DNA of 64,000 nt, taken from the NCBI GenBank assembly GCA_942492375.1, contig CALOEL010000002.1:372001-436000 (forward strand), read 5' to 3'. The DNA comes from JAHEAO01 sp942492375 (GTDB lineage: Bacteria > Pseudomonadota > Alphaproteobacteria > Rhodobacterales > Rhodobacteraceae). Below the pieces are notes generated by a model. The model ran no database searches and was not told the origin of the DNA. It saw only the letters and a program-made list of their open reading frames with translations. A program made the position numbers and the translations under genes. Shown here piece after piece: positions 51,256-60,515 of the stretch. Positions within the stretch are counted from its first letter, which is position 1. Each line of letters opens with the position of its first letter.

Positions 51256-52794
51256 ATGAGCGCCGAACCCGATCCCAAATCCCGTCGCGCCGGAGGCCGC
51301 GAGGCGCGCCGTGCCCTGCGCTCCGCGCCGCTGGCAGAGGCCAAACGTCCGGTTCGCGCAGGGATGCCCGGCGGGCAGTACAAGCCGATGTCGGACGCCA
51401 ACATCCAGCGTATCCACGAGGCAGCGCTTGACGCCCTGGAACAGATCGGCTTCGGCAGCGCTCCTCCTACAGGTGTCGAGATCCTGACCGGCGCGGGCTG
51501 TATTCAGGGCCAAGATGGCCGCATCCGCGTCCCCCGCGCGCTGGCCGAGGATATGCTCGCGGTCGCTGCCCGCGACATTACGCTGTGCGGCCGCGACCCC
51601 AGGCACGATCTCCACCTCTCGGGCACCCGCGTCCATTACGGCACGGCGGGCGCGGCGGTTCATATCGTCGACACTGAGCGGAACGAGTACCGCGAATCCA
51701 CCGCCAAGGATCTGCACATGGCGGCGAAACTGGTGCAGCATCTCGACAACGTGCATTTCTTCCAGCGCCCGATGGTCTGCCGTGACGTGACCGATAACTT
51801 CGACATGGATATCAATACGCTCTACGGATCTTTGGCGGGAACGACCAAGCATATCGGCACCAGCTTTTCGGAGCCGCACCACGTTCCGGGCTGCATGGAC
51901 CTTCTCCACGCTGTCGCGGGGGATGAGGCGACATGGCGTGCGCGTCCCTTCGTCTCCAACTCGAACTGCTTCGTCGTCCCGCCAATGAAATTCGCCGAGG
52001 AAAGCTGCGACACGATGGAACAATGCGTCCGCGCCGGGATGCCGGTGCTGCTGCTCTCGGCCGGGCAGGCCGGGGCGACCGCGCCCGCGCCTCTGGCGCT
52101 CGCCATCGTGCAGGCGGTCGCCGAATGCATCATGGGCGTCGTCTACGTCAATGCGATGGCCCCCGGCCATCCGGCGATCTTCGGCACCTGGCCCTTCGTC
52201 TCTGACTTGCGTTCCGGCGCGATGTCCGGCGGCTCCGGGGAACAGGCGCTGCTGACGGCCGGCTGCGCTCAGATGCACCATTTCTACGGGCTGCCGGGCG
52301 GGGCCGCCGCAGGCATCGCCGACGCGAAAATGCCCGACATGCAGGCGGGCTGGGAGCAGGCGATCTCCAACGTTATGGCGGGATTGTCCGGCCTCAACAT
52401 GATCTACGAGGCGGTCGGCATGCATGCCTCCCTCCTCGGTTTCTGCATGGAGTCGCTGGTGCTGGGCGATGACCTTCTGGGGCAGGCATTGCGCTGCGTG
52501 CGCGGCATCGACGTGACCGAAGATTCGGTTTCCATCGAGGCAATGAAAGCCGTCTGCATGGGCGGTCCCGGCCACTATCTCGGCTCGGACCAAACGCTGG
52601 GGCTGATGCAAACCGAATACATCTACCCTGCCGTCGCTGACCGCTTGTCACCAAAGGAATGGGCCGAGGTCGGCAAGCCCGAACTTCTGCCCCGCGCCCG
52701 CGACCGGATGGCGCGAATCCTTGCCGAATGGCAACCCACGATCGATCCCGCCACCGACCGCGCGATCCGGGCCAAGTACAACATCCATTTCTAG
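51256..52794 (+). CDS. MttB-superfamily trimethylamine/betaine methyltransferase homologue without pyrrolysine
   Basis: A 512-residue TIM-barrel protein of the MttB superfamily (COG5598). The frame is uninterrupted, so no amber codon encodes pyrrolysine. Known non-pyrrolysine members (MtgB and relatives) transfer a methyl group from glycine betaine or other quaternary amines to a corrinoid protein. Recognisable segments are GSAPPTGVEILTGAGC, RVHYGTAGAAVHIVDTE, GTTKHIGTSFSEPHHVPGC, SAGQAGATAPAPLALAIVQAVAE and GGPGHYLGSDQTLGLMQTEYIYP. No corrinoid protein or activator gene is nearby. GGAGAG precedes the ATG. Confidence 0.9.
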   Translation: MSAEPDPKSRRAGGREARRALRSAPLAEAKRPVRAGMPGGQYKPMSDANIQRIHEAALDALEQIGFGSAPPTGVEILTGAGCIQGQDGRIRVPRALAEDMLAVAARDITLCGRDPRHDLHLSGTRVHYGTAGAAVHIVDTERNEYRESTAKDLHMAAKLVQHLDNVHFFQRPMVCRDVTDNFDMDINTLYGSLAGTTKHIGTSFSEPHHVPGCMDLLHAVAGDEATWRARPFVSNSNCFVVPPMKFAEESCDTMEQCVRAGMPVLLLSAGQAGATAPAPLALAIVQAVAECIMGVVYVNAMAPGHPAIFGTWPFVSDLRSGAMSGGSGEQALLTAGCAQMHHFYGLPGGAAAGIADAKMPDMQAGWEQAISNVMAGLSGLNMIYEAVGMHASLLGFCMESLVLGDDLLGQALRCVRGIDVTEDSVSIEAMKAVCMGGPGHYLGSDQTLGLMQTEYIYPAVADRLSPKEWAEVGKPELLPRARDRMARILAEWQPTIDPATDRAIRAKYNIHF

Positions 52795-52803
52795 GAACAG
52801 CCC

Positions 52804-53703
52804 ATGCGCTACGGTTACATCGGCCTCGGAAATCTTGGCGGCCACCTTGCGGCCTCGCTCCTGGATGCGGGCTTTCCCGTCACCGTCCACGACCGCGCCC
52901 GAAATTTGGCTGATCGCCACATCGCCGCAGGCAGCCAGTGGGCCGCAAGCCCCGCCGAACTGGCGACAGACTGCGATGCCGTCATCACCTGCCTGCCGTC
53001 CCCCGCTGTGTCCGAGGCGGTTCTGACCGAAGTCCTGACCACTCTCAAACCCGGCAGCACATGGATCGAGACCTCGACCCTCGGCCGGGACGACATCCTG
53101 CGCCTTGCCGCCATCGCCGAGGCAAAGGGCGTCCGCGTCATGGAGGCCCCGGTCACCGGCGGCGTCCACCTTGCTGCGCAGGGCAAGATCACCGTGCTGG
53201 CGGGCGGTGACAAGGATCTGTTCGAGCTGCACCATCCGGCGCTCGAGGCCATGGGCGGCCAAATTTTCCACATGGGGCCATTAGGATCCGCCGCGATCAT
53301 CAAGGTCATCACCAACATGCTGGCCTTCATCCACCTGGTCGCCGACGGCGAGGCGCTGATGTTGGCCAAGCAGGGCGGACTCGATCTTGCCCAAGCCTGG
53401 AAAGCCATCGCCGCCTCGTCGGGCTCCAGTTTCGTCCATGAAACCGAGGGCCAGCTGATCCTCAATGGCAGCTACGACATCGCCTTCACCATGGACCTCG
53501 CGCTGAAAGACCTCGGCTTCGCGATGGGCTTTGGCCGCGAATTCGGCGTGCCGCTCGACCTTGCAGCGCTGACCAACCAGACGTTCGTCAAGGGGCGCGC
53601 CGCTTATGGCGGACAGGCGCAATCCACCCAGATCGTCAAGCTGCTCGAGGATGCGCTGGGAACCGATCTGCGGGCCGACGGTTTCCCCGATCGGCTGGAA
53701 TAG
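52804..53703 (+). CDS. Beta-hydroxyacid dehydrogenase family protein (3-hydroxyisobutyrate dehydrogenase-like)
   Basis: A 299-residue NAD(P)-dependent oxidoreductase. The Rossmann motif is YGYIGLGNLGGHLAASLLDAG, the substrate-binding signature MEAPVTGGVHLAAQGKITVLAGG, and the catalytic lysine is in GSAAIIKVITNMLAF. Members act on 3-hydroxyisobutyrate, tartronate semialdehyde, glyoxylate or succinic semialdehyde. Last gene of the operon, 9 bp after the MttB homologue. It may reduce an aldehyde acid such as glyoxylate formed from glycine, but that is a guess. Confidence 0.88.
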   Translation: MRYGYIGLGNLGGHLAASLLDAGFPVTVHDRARNLADRHIAAGSQWAASPAELATDCDAVITCLPSPAVSEAVLTEVLTTLKPGSTWIETSTLGRDDILRLAAIAEAKGVRVMEAPVTGGVHLAAQGKITVLAGGDKDLFELHHPALEAMGGQIFHMGPLGSAAIIKVITNMLAFIHLVADGEALMLAKQGGLDLAQAWKAIAASSGSSFVHETEGQLILNGSYDIAFTMDLALKDLGFAMGFGREFGVPLDLAALTNQTFVKGRAAYGGQAQSTQIVKLLEDALGTDLRADGFPDRLE

Positions 53704-53716
53704 TGATCTGAAACGA

Positions 53717-53742
53717 CAAAACCCGGCCATCGACCGGGTTCT
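53717..53742 (+). terminator. Rho-independent terminator of the demethylation operon
   Basis: AACCCGG (53720-53726) and CCGGGTT (53734-53740) form a perfect 7-bp stem with a 7-base loop, preceded by AAA and followed by CTTC, 14 bp after the last stop. It may serve in both directions. Confidence 0.75.
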
Positions 53743-53771
53743 TCAATGCGCCGAGCACAGATGAGTGGGGC

Positions 53772-53918
53772 TCAGACCTCTTCCTCGCCGGTGTCGATCA
53801 GCCAGCCGCCGGGACCCGCGATATCGTCGGGCAGAAGCAGGATCATCGCTTCGCGCAATGCGATGCAGGCCATTGCAGCGAGGGCGAGCTGGTCGAAAGT
53901 GATCGTCGTGAATTCCAT
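53772..53918 (-). CDS. Small hypothetical protein (48 residues)
   Basis: I do not recognise this short protein. It begins MEFTTITFDQLALAAMACI and continues with a hydrophobic middle (ALREAMILLLPDDI), ending acidic (GGWLIDTGEEEV). ATG 53918 has GGAG about 8 bp upstream, the main evidence that it is real. It sits alone between the demethylation operon terminator and truA, on the same strand as truA and downstream of it. Confidence 0.45.
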   Translation of the reverse strand: MEFTTITFDQLALAAMACIALREAMILLLPDDIAGPGGWLIDTGEEEV

Positions 53919-54005
53919 CTTGGTCTCTCCGGTCTTGCGTTGCCACCTTGTCTCAAGGATTCGGGGCGCAAAAATGGCGCAAAAGGGACCATTCCAGAAA
54001 ATCAC

Positions 54006-54773
54006 TCACGAGAAGGGGTCGGCCTTGTAACGGACGTCCTTCAGATAAAGACCCTGAGGAGGAGAAACCGGTCCGCAAGCCGCCCGATTCCGTATATCGA
54101 GTGCCTTGGCCACATCCTCGGGCGTCCACGCGCCTGCCCCGACGCGTTCCAACGTGCCGACAATGCTGCGCACCTGGTTGTGCAGGAAACTGCGTGCACG
54201 CAAATGAAAGCGGAACTCGCGCCCGCCGGGGTAGTCCAGTTCTTCGATCCGCAACTCGTCGAGCGTCTTGACCGCACTTTCGGCCTGGCATTCGGAGGAA
54301 CGGAAAGTCGTGAAATCATGCTTGCCCAAAAGGCAGCCAGCGGCGGCCTGCATCGAGTCGCAATCAAGCGAATTGCGAACCTGCCAGACACGGCCACGGT
54401 CATGCACGACGGGCGCTCGCCGCACCACCAGCCGGAACAGGTAGCGCCGCTCTAAGGCAGAGAACCGGGCATGAAAGGCCTCATCCACGCGCGCCGCGGC
54501 GACCACGGCGACCGGCTGCGGTTTCAGGTGGTGGTTGAGCGCCTCCATCAGTCGGAACGCGTCCCACTCTCGCGCGAGGTCGCAATGCGCGACCTGCCCA
54601 AGCGCATGGACGCCGGAATCGGTCCGGCCCGCCGCCGCGATCGAGGGCAGATCGGATTCCAGGCAAGAAAGCGTCTCTTCGACCGCTTGCTGCACCGAAG
54701 GGTGGTCCTTCTGCCGCTGCCAGCCTGCGAAGGGACCCCCGTCATATTCGATTTTCAATGCGTATCTCGGCAT
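54006..54773 (-). CDS. truA: tRNA pseudouridine synthase A
   Basis: A 255-residue enzyme making pseudouridine at positions 38-40 of tRNA anticodon arms. The catalytic aspartate is D52 in AAGRTDSGVHALGQ. MPRYALKIEYDGGPFAGWQRQ at the start and LRARSFLHNQVRSIVGTLERVG near the end are standard TruA signatures. Length is normal. It is divergent from the YcjX-like gene with 130 bp between starts; that spacer holds GGGGT-CCGT-ACCCC at 54832-54845. Confidence 0.96.
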   Translation of the reverse strand: MPRYALKIEYDGGPFAGWQRQKDHPSVQQAVEETLSCLESDLPSIAAAGRTDSGVHALGQVAHCDLAREWDAFRLMEALNHHLKPQPVAVVAAARVDEAFHARFSALERRYLFRLVVRRAPVVHDRGRVWQVRNSLDCDSMQAAAGCLLGKHDFTTFRSSECQAESAVKTLDELRIEELDYPGGREFRFHLRARSFLHNQVRSIVGTLERVGAGAWTPEDVAKALDIRNRAACGPVSPPQGLYLKDVRYKADPFS

Positions 54774-54903
54774 GGCCGGGGATTACCCCGCGCGACCGGT
54801 CTTGGCAATCGGACGGCCTGCCTGATCCTTGGGGGTCCGTACCCCTAGCGGTTCGCCCCCGTGCCGCCTATGTTGTGGCGCAAGACAAACGAGGGCAGGG
54901 CAT

Positions 54904-56316
54904 TTGGTATTCAGCGAGATTGCAGACCGGCTGACCCGCACGGTCGAGGCGGCGCAGGACACCCTAAGCGAGGCCTTTTTCGAACCGGTGATCCGGCTGG
55001 GGGTCACGGGCCTTTCGCGGGCCGGCAAGACCGTATTCATCACGTCGCTTGTCGCCAACCTGATCGACCGTGGTCGGATGCCGCAACTGGTCGCCGCCGC
55101 GAACGGCCGGATCAGGACGGCCTATCTGCAACCGCAACCCGACGACACCGTGCCGCGCTTCGACTACGAAGCGCATCTTGGGGCCCTGACGTCAACCGAC
55201 CCGCACTGGCCGGACTCGACCCGCGCGGTTAGTGAACTGCGCCTTTCCCTGCGTGTCCAGCCCGGCGGGCTTCTGGGATCTGTCTCGGGACCGCGCACGG
55301 TTCATCTCGACATCATCGACTATCCCGGCGAATGGCTTCTGGATCTCGTATTGCTTGAAAAAAGCTACTCCGACTGGTCCGAGGAGACCTTCAAGCGGCT
55401 GGAAAGTCGCGCTATGGGGGGTGCTTTTCTGACGCAAGCCGCAGCCACCGATCCCGCCGCAAAGCTGGACGAGCCGACGGCAAAGGCGCTTGCCGAGGCT
55501 TTCGCTGGATATCTCAAGGCGGCACGGGCGGCGGGCTATTCCGATTGCACACCGGGCCGATTCCTGTTGCCGGGCGATCTTGCAGGGTCGCCGGTGCTGA
55601 CCTTCGCGCCCCTGCCAAAGCCCGACCGGACCACACGCGGCACCCTTTGGCGCGAGATGGAGCGCCGATTCGACGCCTACAAGCGTCAGGTCGTCAAGCC
55701 CTTCTTCCGCGACCACTTCGCCCGGATCGACCGGCAAATCGTGCTGGTCGATGCGCTGGGCGCCATCCATGCCGGTCCGCAGGCGACAGAGGATCTGCGG
55801 CGCGCCATGGCCGAGATCCTTGGCGCCTTCCGTCCGGGGCGCAACGCCTTCCTCAGCAAGCTTCTGCTGGGCAAGCGGGTTGAAAAGATCCTGTTCGCCG
55901 CGACCAAGGCCGATCATCTGCATCACAGCCAGCACCCGCGCTTGACCGCGATCATGGAGGCGCTGGTGAAAGAGGCCCGGTCTCGCGCCGACTTCTCGGG
56001 CGCACAGACCGCTGCGATGTCGATCGCGGCGATCCGCGCGACGATCGAAGAGACGGTCGAGCACAATGGCCGAAGCCTGGACTGCGTGCGCGGAACGCTG
56101 GTGAATGGCAAGCAGGCCGCGTTCTTCCCGGGGAACTTGCCCGACGATCCTGCGCGGCTTCTGGGACCTGCGCGCGAAGGGGTCGAAAGCTGGCTCGACG
56201 AGGATTACCAGATCATGACATTCGCACCGGCCCGCCTGACGCTGAGGCCGGGCGAGGGACCACCGCATATCCGTTTGGACAAGGCCGTCGAGTTTCTACT
56301 GGGGGACCGCTTGTGA
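54904..56316 (+). CDS. YcjX-family P-loop NTPase
   Basis: A 470-residue protein of the YcjX (DUF463) family, stress-associated GTPase-like proteins of unknown exact role. The P-loop is VTGLSRAGKTVFITSLVANL (residues about 33-52), followed by HLDIIDYPGEWLLDLVLL as switch II/Walker B. QIVLVDALGAIHAG and KILFAATKADHLHHSQH complete the fold. The start is TTG at 54904 (VFSEIADRLTRTVE) after AGGGCAGGG; a longer frame from 54829 encodes an implausible Cys-rich leader. It is followed with 4-bp overlaps by a GNAT gene and a YcjF-like gene. Confidence 0.9.
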   Translation: MVFSEIADRLTRTVEAAQDTLSEAFFEPVIRLGVTGLSRAGKTVFITSLVANLIDRGRMPQLVAAANGRIRTAYLQPQPDDTVPRFDYEAHLGALTSTDPHWPDSTRAVSELRLSLRVQPGGLLGSVSGPRTVHLDIIDYPGEWLLDLVLLEKSYSDWSEETFKRLESRAMGGAFLTQAAATDPAAKLDEPTAKALAEAFAGYLKAARAAGYSDCTPGRFLLPGDLAGSPVLTFAPLPKPDRTTRGTLWREMERRFDAYKRQVVKPFFRDHFARIDRQIVLVDALGAIHAGPQATEDLRRAMAEILGAFRPGRNAFLSKLLLGKRVEKILFAATKADHLHHSQHPRLTAIMEALVKEARSRADFSGAQTAAMSIAAIRATIEETVEHNGRSLDCVRGTLVNGKQAAFFPGNLPDDPARLLGPAREGVESWLDEDYQIMTFAPARLTLRPGEGPPHIRLDKAVEFLLGDRL

Positions 56317-56759
56317 CGGTTCGTCTGACCCCCGCCAAGAGGCGCGACCAGCGTCCGATTGCCGCGATCCTGCGTTGCTGTCACGACGAGGCCGACTGGC
56401 TGCCGAGGTCGTCGCCTGCGGCCGGTCACCACGACGGGGCGCGTCTTCTTCTGGCGCGAACCGAGGTCACCGTGGTGCGCAGCCGCCGGCATGTTCTGGG
56501 CTTCATCGCGCGCTCGGGCGCGTCGATCCAGTCACTCTACCTCGCGCCGCAGGCAAGAGGCCAGGGCTTGGGGCGGCGCTTGCTCGATCATGCCAAGGCC
56601 GGGGCGGACCGGCTTGATCTGTGGACCCACCAAGCCAACCGCGAAGCGCGTGCCTTCTACGCGCGGCAGGGATTTTTCGAGAATCGGCTGACCAACGGCG
56701 AAGGCAATGACGAAAAGCTGCCGGATGTTCACCTGATTTGGGCTAAGGGAATGGCATGA
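56313..56759 (+). CDS. GNAT-family N-acetyltransferase
   Basis: A 148-residue acetyltransferase. The acetyl-CoA loop is LYLAPQARGQGLGRRLLDHA (Q/R-x-x-G-x-G), followed by LWTHQANREARAFYARQGF, the usual C-terminal strand-helix. The substrate is unknown. The start is GTG at 56313, overlapping the YcjX stop, and its own stop overlaps the ATG of the YcjF-like gene. It is thus wedged inside the usual ycjX-ycjF pair. Confidence 0.9.
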   Translation: MTVRLTPAKRRDQRPIAAILRCCHDEADWLPRSSPAAGHHDGARLLLARTEVTVVRSRRHVLGFIARSGASIQSLYLAPQARGQGLGRRLLDHAKAGADRLDLWTHQANREARAFYARQGFFENRLTNGEGNDEKLPDVHLIWAKGMA

Positions 56760-57757
56760 GCGAACGCAAGGGACCGGTCCTGATCGAACTTGACGAAGCG
56801 CCGCAGGCGACGCCGGCCACCGCGCCGCCGGTGCCGGATTTGTCCGACCGGCCGACTGGCCAGGCGATGCAGACGGTCGCGGTTCTGGCCGCGCGTCCGC
56901 CTTCGCGATTGGCACGCTGGTTCTGGCGGCTTCTGGGGGCAATTCTGGCTTTCGCCCTGTCGCTCTGGGCATGGGATTTCGTGACCGGGCTGATCGCGCG
57001 CAATACCGTTCTGGGCTATGCCGCGATGGGCCTTCTGGGCGCGTTCCTGCTGGTCTGCCTTGCCATCGTCATCCGCGAATGGGCCGCCTTCGCGCGGCTC
57101 AAACGCCTCGATGCCGTGCATCGCGAGGCCGAGGCCGCCATCGTTTCGGGCGACGTCGCGGCCGCGCGCCGGGTGTCGGACCATATCGCGGGCCTGTATA
57201 CCGGGCGAGATGCGATGAAATGGCCGTTGCAAAAGCTTGCCGAGCGGCGCGGCGATCTGCTGGACGCCGACGCACTTCTCGGCCTGACAGAGATGGAACT
57301 GCTTGCCCCGCTTGACGCCGCTGCCCGACGTGAAATCGAGACCGCGGCCCGTCAGGTCGCGACCGTCACTGCAATCGTGCCGCTGGCGCTTGCCGATGTG
57401 GCAACCGCCCTGACCGCCAATGTCCGCATGATCCGCCGGATCGCCGAGATTTACGGTGGGCGGTCGGGCACCTTGGGCAGCTGGCGGCTGACCCGGTCGG
57501 TGATGACACACCTGGTGGCCACCGGGGCCGTCGCGGTGGGCGACGACCTGATCGGATCGATCGCCGGCGGCGGTGTTCTGTCGAAAGTGTCACGCCGCTT
57601 TGGCGAGGGCGTGGTCAACGGTGCCTTGACCGCACGCGTCGGCATCGCGGCCATCGAGGTCTGCAGGCCGTTGCCCTTCGCGCGGCTCAAGCGACCAAGT
57701 GTGACCGGGCTGGTCCAGCGCGCGTTGACGGGCCTGTTCGGGATGGGCCGCGGTTGA
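56756..57757 (+). CDS. YcjF-family membrane protein (TIGR01620/DUF697 type)
   Basis: A 333-residue inner-membrane protein. A polar N-terminus precedes two membrane segments (FWRLLGAILAFALSLWAWDF and YAAMGLLGAFLLVCLAIVIREW, residues about 60-115). A DUF697-like C-terminal domain follows: TVTAIVPLALADVATALTANVRMIRRIAEIYGGRSG and GVVNGALTARVGIAAIEVCRPLPF. This is the partner of YcjX in many proteobacteria, and the overlap coupling here supports a joint function. Length fits the family. Confidence 0.9.
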   Translation: MSERKGPVLIELDEAPQATPATAPPVPDLSDRPTGQAMQTVAVLAARPPSRLARWFWRLLGAILAFALSLWAWDFVTGLIARNTVLGYAAMGLLGAFLLVCLAIVIREWAAFARLKRLDAVHREAEAAIVSGDVAAARRVSDHIAGLYTGRDAMKWPLQKLAERRGDLLDADALLGLTEMELLAPLDAAARREIETAARQVATVTAIVPLALADVATALTANVRMIRRIAEIYGGRSGTLGSWRLTRSVMTHLVATGAVAVGDDLIGSIAGGGVLSKVSRRFGEGVVNGALTARVGIAAIEVCRPLPFARLKRPSVTGLVQRALTGLFGMGRG

Positions 57758-57827
57758 AGGTTCTTGCCGGAATCCCGTCGCCCGGATAGGACTGTGCCGG
57801 GGGCCGTGCGAACGGAAGGGCATCGGC

Positions 57828-60515
57828 ATGACAGGCGAACTCGCGCTGCTGGGCGTTCTGGTGCTTGGCTACCTGGTCTTCCGGCAACGCGGACAAATCG
57901 CCGCCTTGGAGCGGCGGGTCGCGCAGGTGCAAGGTGACCAGAGCACGCCGACGCCCACCGAACCCGCCGCGACAGCCCCGGCCCCGGCTAAAGCATCTGC
58001 ACCCGCCACGGCTGCGGAAAACCCGCGGCTTGCGGCGAGGTCGGCGCGCGACATCGCGCCAGACAAGCCACAGCCGGAGATCGTAACGCCGGATCGCGTC
58101 CAGCCGCGTGCCTTTGTCTTTCGTGCCGAAACCGTCGCCGCACTCGCCGCGTGGCTGAAGGTCAACTGGTTCCTTGCCATTGCGGCCCTGTCGCTGGCGC
58201 TGGCAGGCGTCTTCCTGGTGCAATACGGCGTCGAACACGGCATCGTCACACCCTTCTGGCGGGTCATCAGTGCCGCTTGCCTCGGGATCGCATTGATCTG
58301 GTTCGGCGAGGTCGTGCGGCGGCGGGCTGGGGACGAAGGCGGCAATGCTTCGGACTATTTGCCCTCGACATTCTCTGGCGCCGGGCTTGTGGCCCTGTTC
58401 GCGGCAGTTCTTTCCGCCCACCACCTGTATGGATTTATCGGGCCAGGCGGGGCGCTGGTCTGGCTGGTCCTTGTTGCCGTCGTCGCTGTTGCGCTCGGCT
58501 GGTTCTATGGACCCTTCCTGACGGTCGTCGGCATCCTCGGTTCCACGGCTGCGCCGTTCCTGGTTGGCGGGCAGAGCGATACCCCCGAACTCTTCTACTA
58601 TTACTTTGCCCTCATCGCCGCGGCTGCCCTGTTCGTCGATGCGTTCAAGCGTTGGGCCTGGGTCTCGGCCTTCGCGCTGATCTTCACGTTCGGCGCGTCG
58701 TGGATGCTGTTCGCCGGCGGGGCCGGCGATGCGCATTACCTGGCTTTCGGGTTGATCGCGGCGGCACTCTCCGTCGCGGTGCCGACGCTGTCTCTGGTTC
58801 CGGGCCATACTGGTCCGACGGTCCTGAGCCTGTTCGGCAACTTTACGACCATACCCGCCGGGCGACAGAAAGCATGGCCCGCCTTTCCCACCCGTCTGGC
58901 TTTTGCAAGCTTCGCCGCGGCCGCTGGCGTCGTCTTGCTGGTTGCACGGAAGGATGCTGGAGAAGCGGAAGTCTGGCTTGCGATCGCGTCGCTTGCATTG
59001 CTGTTCCTTGGCGCAACCATCTGGTGCCGGAGGGCGCCGGCGCTGGACGATCTGGCAGTGATCCCGCCGGTGGCTTTCCTGCTGATCCTTGCGGATCAGG
59101 CGATTTCCTACGGCACGCTATACCAGACGTTCATCAATCCGGCCCATCTGGAACCTGAAGCCGCGAGGCCGCTCGAGGTGAGCATTCTCGCGGCGATCGC
59201 ATTGATCGGCTCGGCCTTGGCACATTGGCGTGGCCTGTTTCCCGGCCAGCGGGCGGCATTGTGGTCGGCGGGTGCGGCGCTTTTTGCACCAGTCGCTGTG
59301 GTCCTGCTGGAACTGACCTGGAGTCCGACGCGAATGCTGGGGGCGGGAGCGTGGGCCGGTCACGTCATGGTCGTCGCCGCCGCGATGGTGCTGTTCGCAA
59401 TCCAGACCGCGCGGCGCGATGGTGCGGATCGCCGCCGCACCGCGTTATTCGCGCTTTCGGTGCTGACGATGATATCGCTGGCGCTAATTCTCGTGCTTTC
59501 TTCGACCGCGCTGACGTTGGCGCTGGCCGGAATGGTGCTGGGTGCGGCAGTGATAGATCAGCGGCTGAACCTGCGGCCGGTCACGGTGCTGGTCCATGCG
59601 GGGGCTGCAGTGATCGCCTGGCGACTTATCGTTGACCCCGGTCTGGTCTGGGCGGGTGACGCACCCTTGTGGGAGGTTCTGCTCGCCTATCTCGGCACGA
59701 CGGCGCTCTTGGCCGCCAGTGCGCTGACGCTGCGCCAGCGCTCCCGCAAGGATGCGGAGACCACCGCCGAGTCCGCTGTCTGGGTCGCGCTGGCGCTGCT
59801 GGCGAACGTGCTGATCTACAAGGCGATGGGCCCGGCTGCCGATGGTCATGCGGTGTTCAGTCTTCAGGGCCTTGTCTGGCTGGTCTCGATGGCGAACCAG
59901 CTTTACCGCCTGCGCGTCGGAGGGCCGCTTCGCTGGGTGCGGGTCGTGCTGTCGGTGATCTTCGGCCTGGTCGCCGCGGTTCTGATCGGGGTTGCGCTCT
60001 TGCTGGCCAATCCGCTCGACTACGGAAATCCGGTTGCGGGCCCGCTGGTTTTCGACAGCCTGTTCATCGCATACCTGCTGCCGGCGCTTCCGCTGGCACT
60101 GATCGGCTGGCGCTTCGACCACCTGCCGCGAGTGTTGCGCGCCGCTTCCGGTATCCTTGCAGCCTTATTTGCGAGCTTCTACACGGCGTTGGAAATCCGA
60201 CGCTTCTGGCATGGCCGTGATCTGTCGGCGCCCGGCGTTCTGGATGGCGAGTTGTACAGCTACACCGTGGCACTTTTGCTGGCCTCGGTCGCGCTTTTGT
60301 TCATCGCCTTCTGGCAACGCTCGCACCTGCTGCGTCAGGTCGCGGTGGCGGGCGTTACATTGACCATCGCCAAGGTGTTCCTGATCGACATGGCAGGACT
60401 GGCAGGTCTTTACCGCGTGGCGTCGTTCCTCGGGCTGGGCCTGTCGCTGGCAGGACTTGCCTGGATCGTGCGCAGGATGACGGCACAGTGGGATGTAGTG
60501 CCCGCTTCGAAATAG
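57828..60515 (+). CDS. Large polytopic membrane protein, DUF2339 family
   Basis: An 895-residue protein. A short N-terminal membrane anchor with a coiled stretch (MTGELALLGVLVLGYLVFRQRGQIAALERRVAQV) is followed by a Pro/Ala-rich linker (residues 38-80). More than twenty hydrophobic segments then run to the C-terminus, for example AAWLKVNWFLAIAALSLALAGVFLVQYGVEHG and SDYLPSTFSGAGLVALFAAVLSAHHLYGF, both DUF2339-like. The function of the family is unknown; a role in envelope polymer transport has been guessed for similar proteins. The start follows AAGGGCATCGGC. Confidence 0.88.
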   Translation: MTGELALLGVLVLGYLVFRQRGQIAALERRVAQVQGDQSTPTPTEPAATAPAPAKASAPATAAENPRLAARSARDIAPDKPQPEIVTPDRVQPRAFVFRAETVAALAAWLKVNWFLAIAALSLALAGVFLVQYGVEHGIVTPFWRVISAACLGIALIWFGEVVRRRAGDEGGNASDYLPSTFSGAGLVALFAAVLSAHHLYGFIGPGGALVWLVLVAVVAVALGWFYGPFLTVVGILGSTAAPFLVGGQSDTPELFYYYFALIAAAALFVDAFKRWAWVSAFALIFTFGASWMLFAGGAGDAHYLAFGLIAAALSVAVPTLSLVPGHTGPTVLSLFGNFTTIPAGRQKAWPAFPTRLAFASFAAAAGVVLLVARKDAGEAEVWLAIASLALLFLGATIWCRRAPALDDLAVIPPVAFLLILADQAISYGTLYQTFINPAHLEPEAARPLEVSILAAIALIGSALAHWRGLFPGQRAALWSAGAALFAPVAVVLLELTWSPTRMLGAGAWAGHVMVVAAAMVLFAIQTARRDGADRRRTALFALSVLTMISLALILVLSSTALTLALAGMVLGAAVIDQRLNLRPVTVLVHAGAAVIAWRLIVDPGLVWAGDAPLWEVLLAYLGTTALLAASALTLRQRSRKDAETTAESAVWVALALLANVLIYKAMGPAADGHAVFSLQGLVWLVSMANQLYRLRVGGPLRWVRVVLSVIFGLVAAVLIGVALLLANPLDYGNPVAGPLVFDSLFIAYLLPALPLALIGWRFDHLPRVLRAASGILAALFASFYTALEIRRFWHGRDLSAPGVLDGELYSYTVALLLASVALLFIAFWQRSHLLRQVAVAGVTLTIAKVFLIDMAGLAGLYRVASFLGLGLSLAGLAWIVRRMTAQWDVVPASK

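Noticed and set aside
51256..52794. Possible pyrrolysine (in-frame TAG) in the MttB homologue
   Set aside because: The frame runs from ATG to the natural stop without an internal stop codon, so this is a non-pyrrolysine member.
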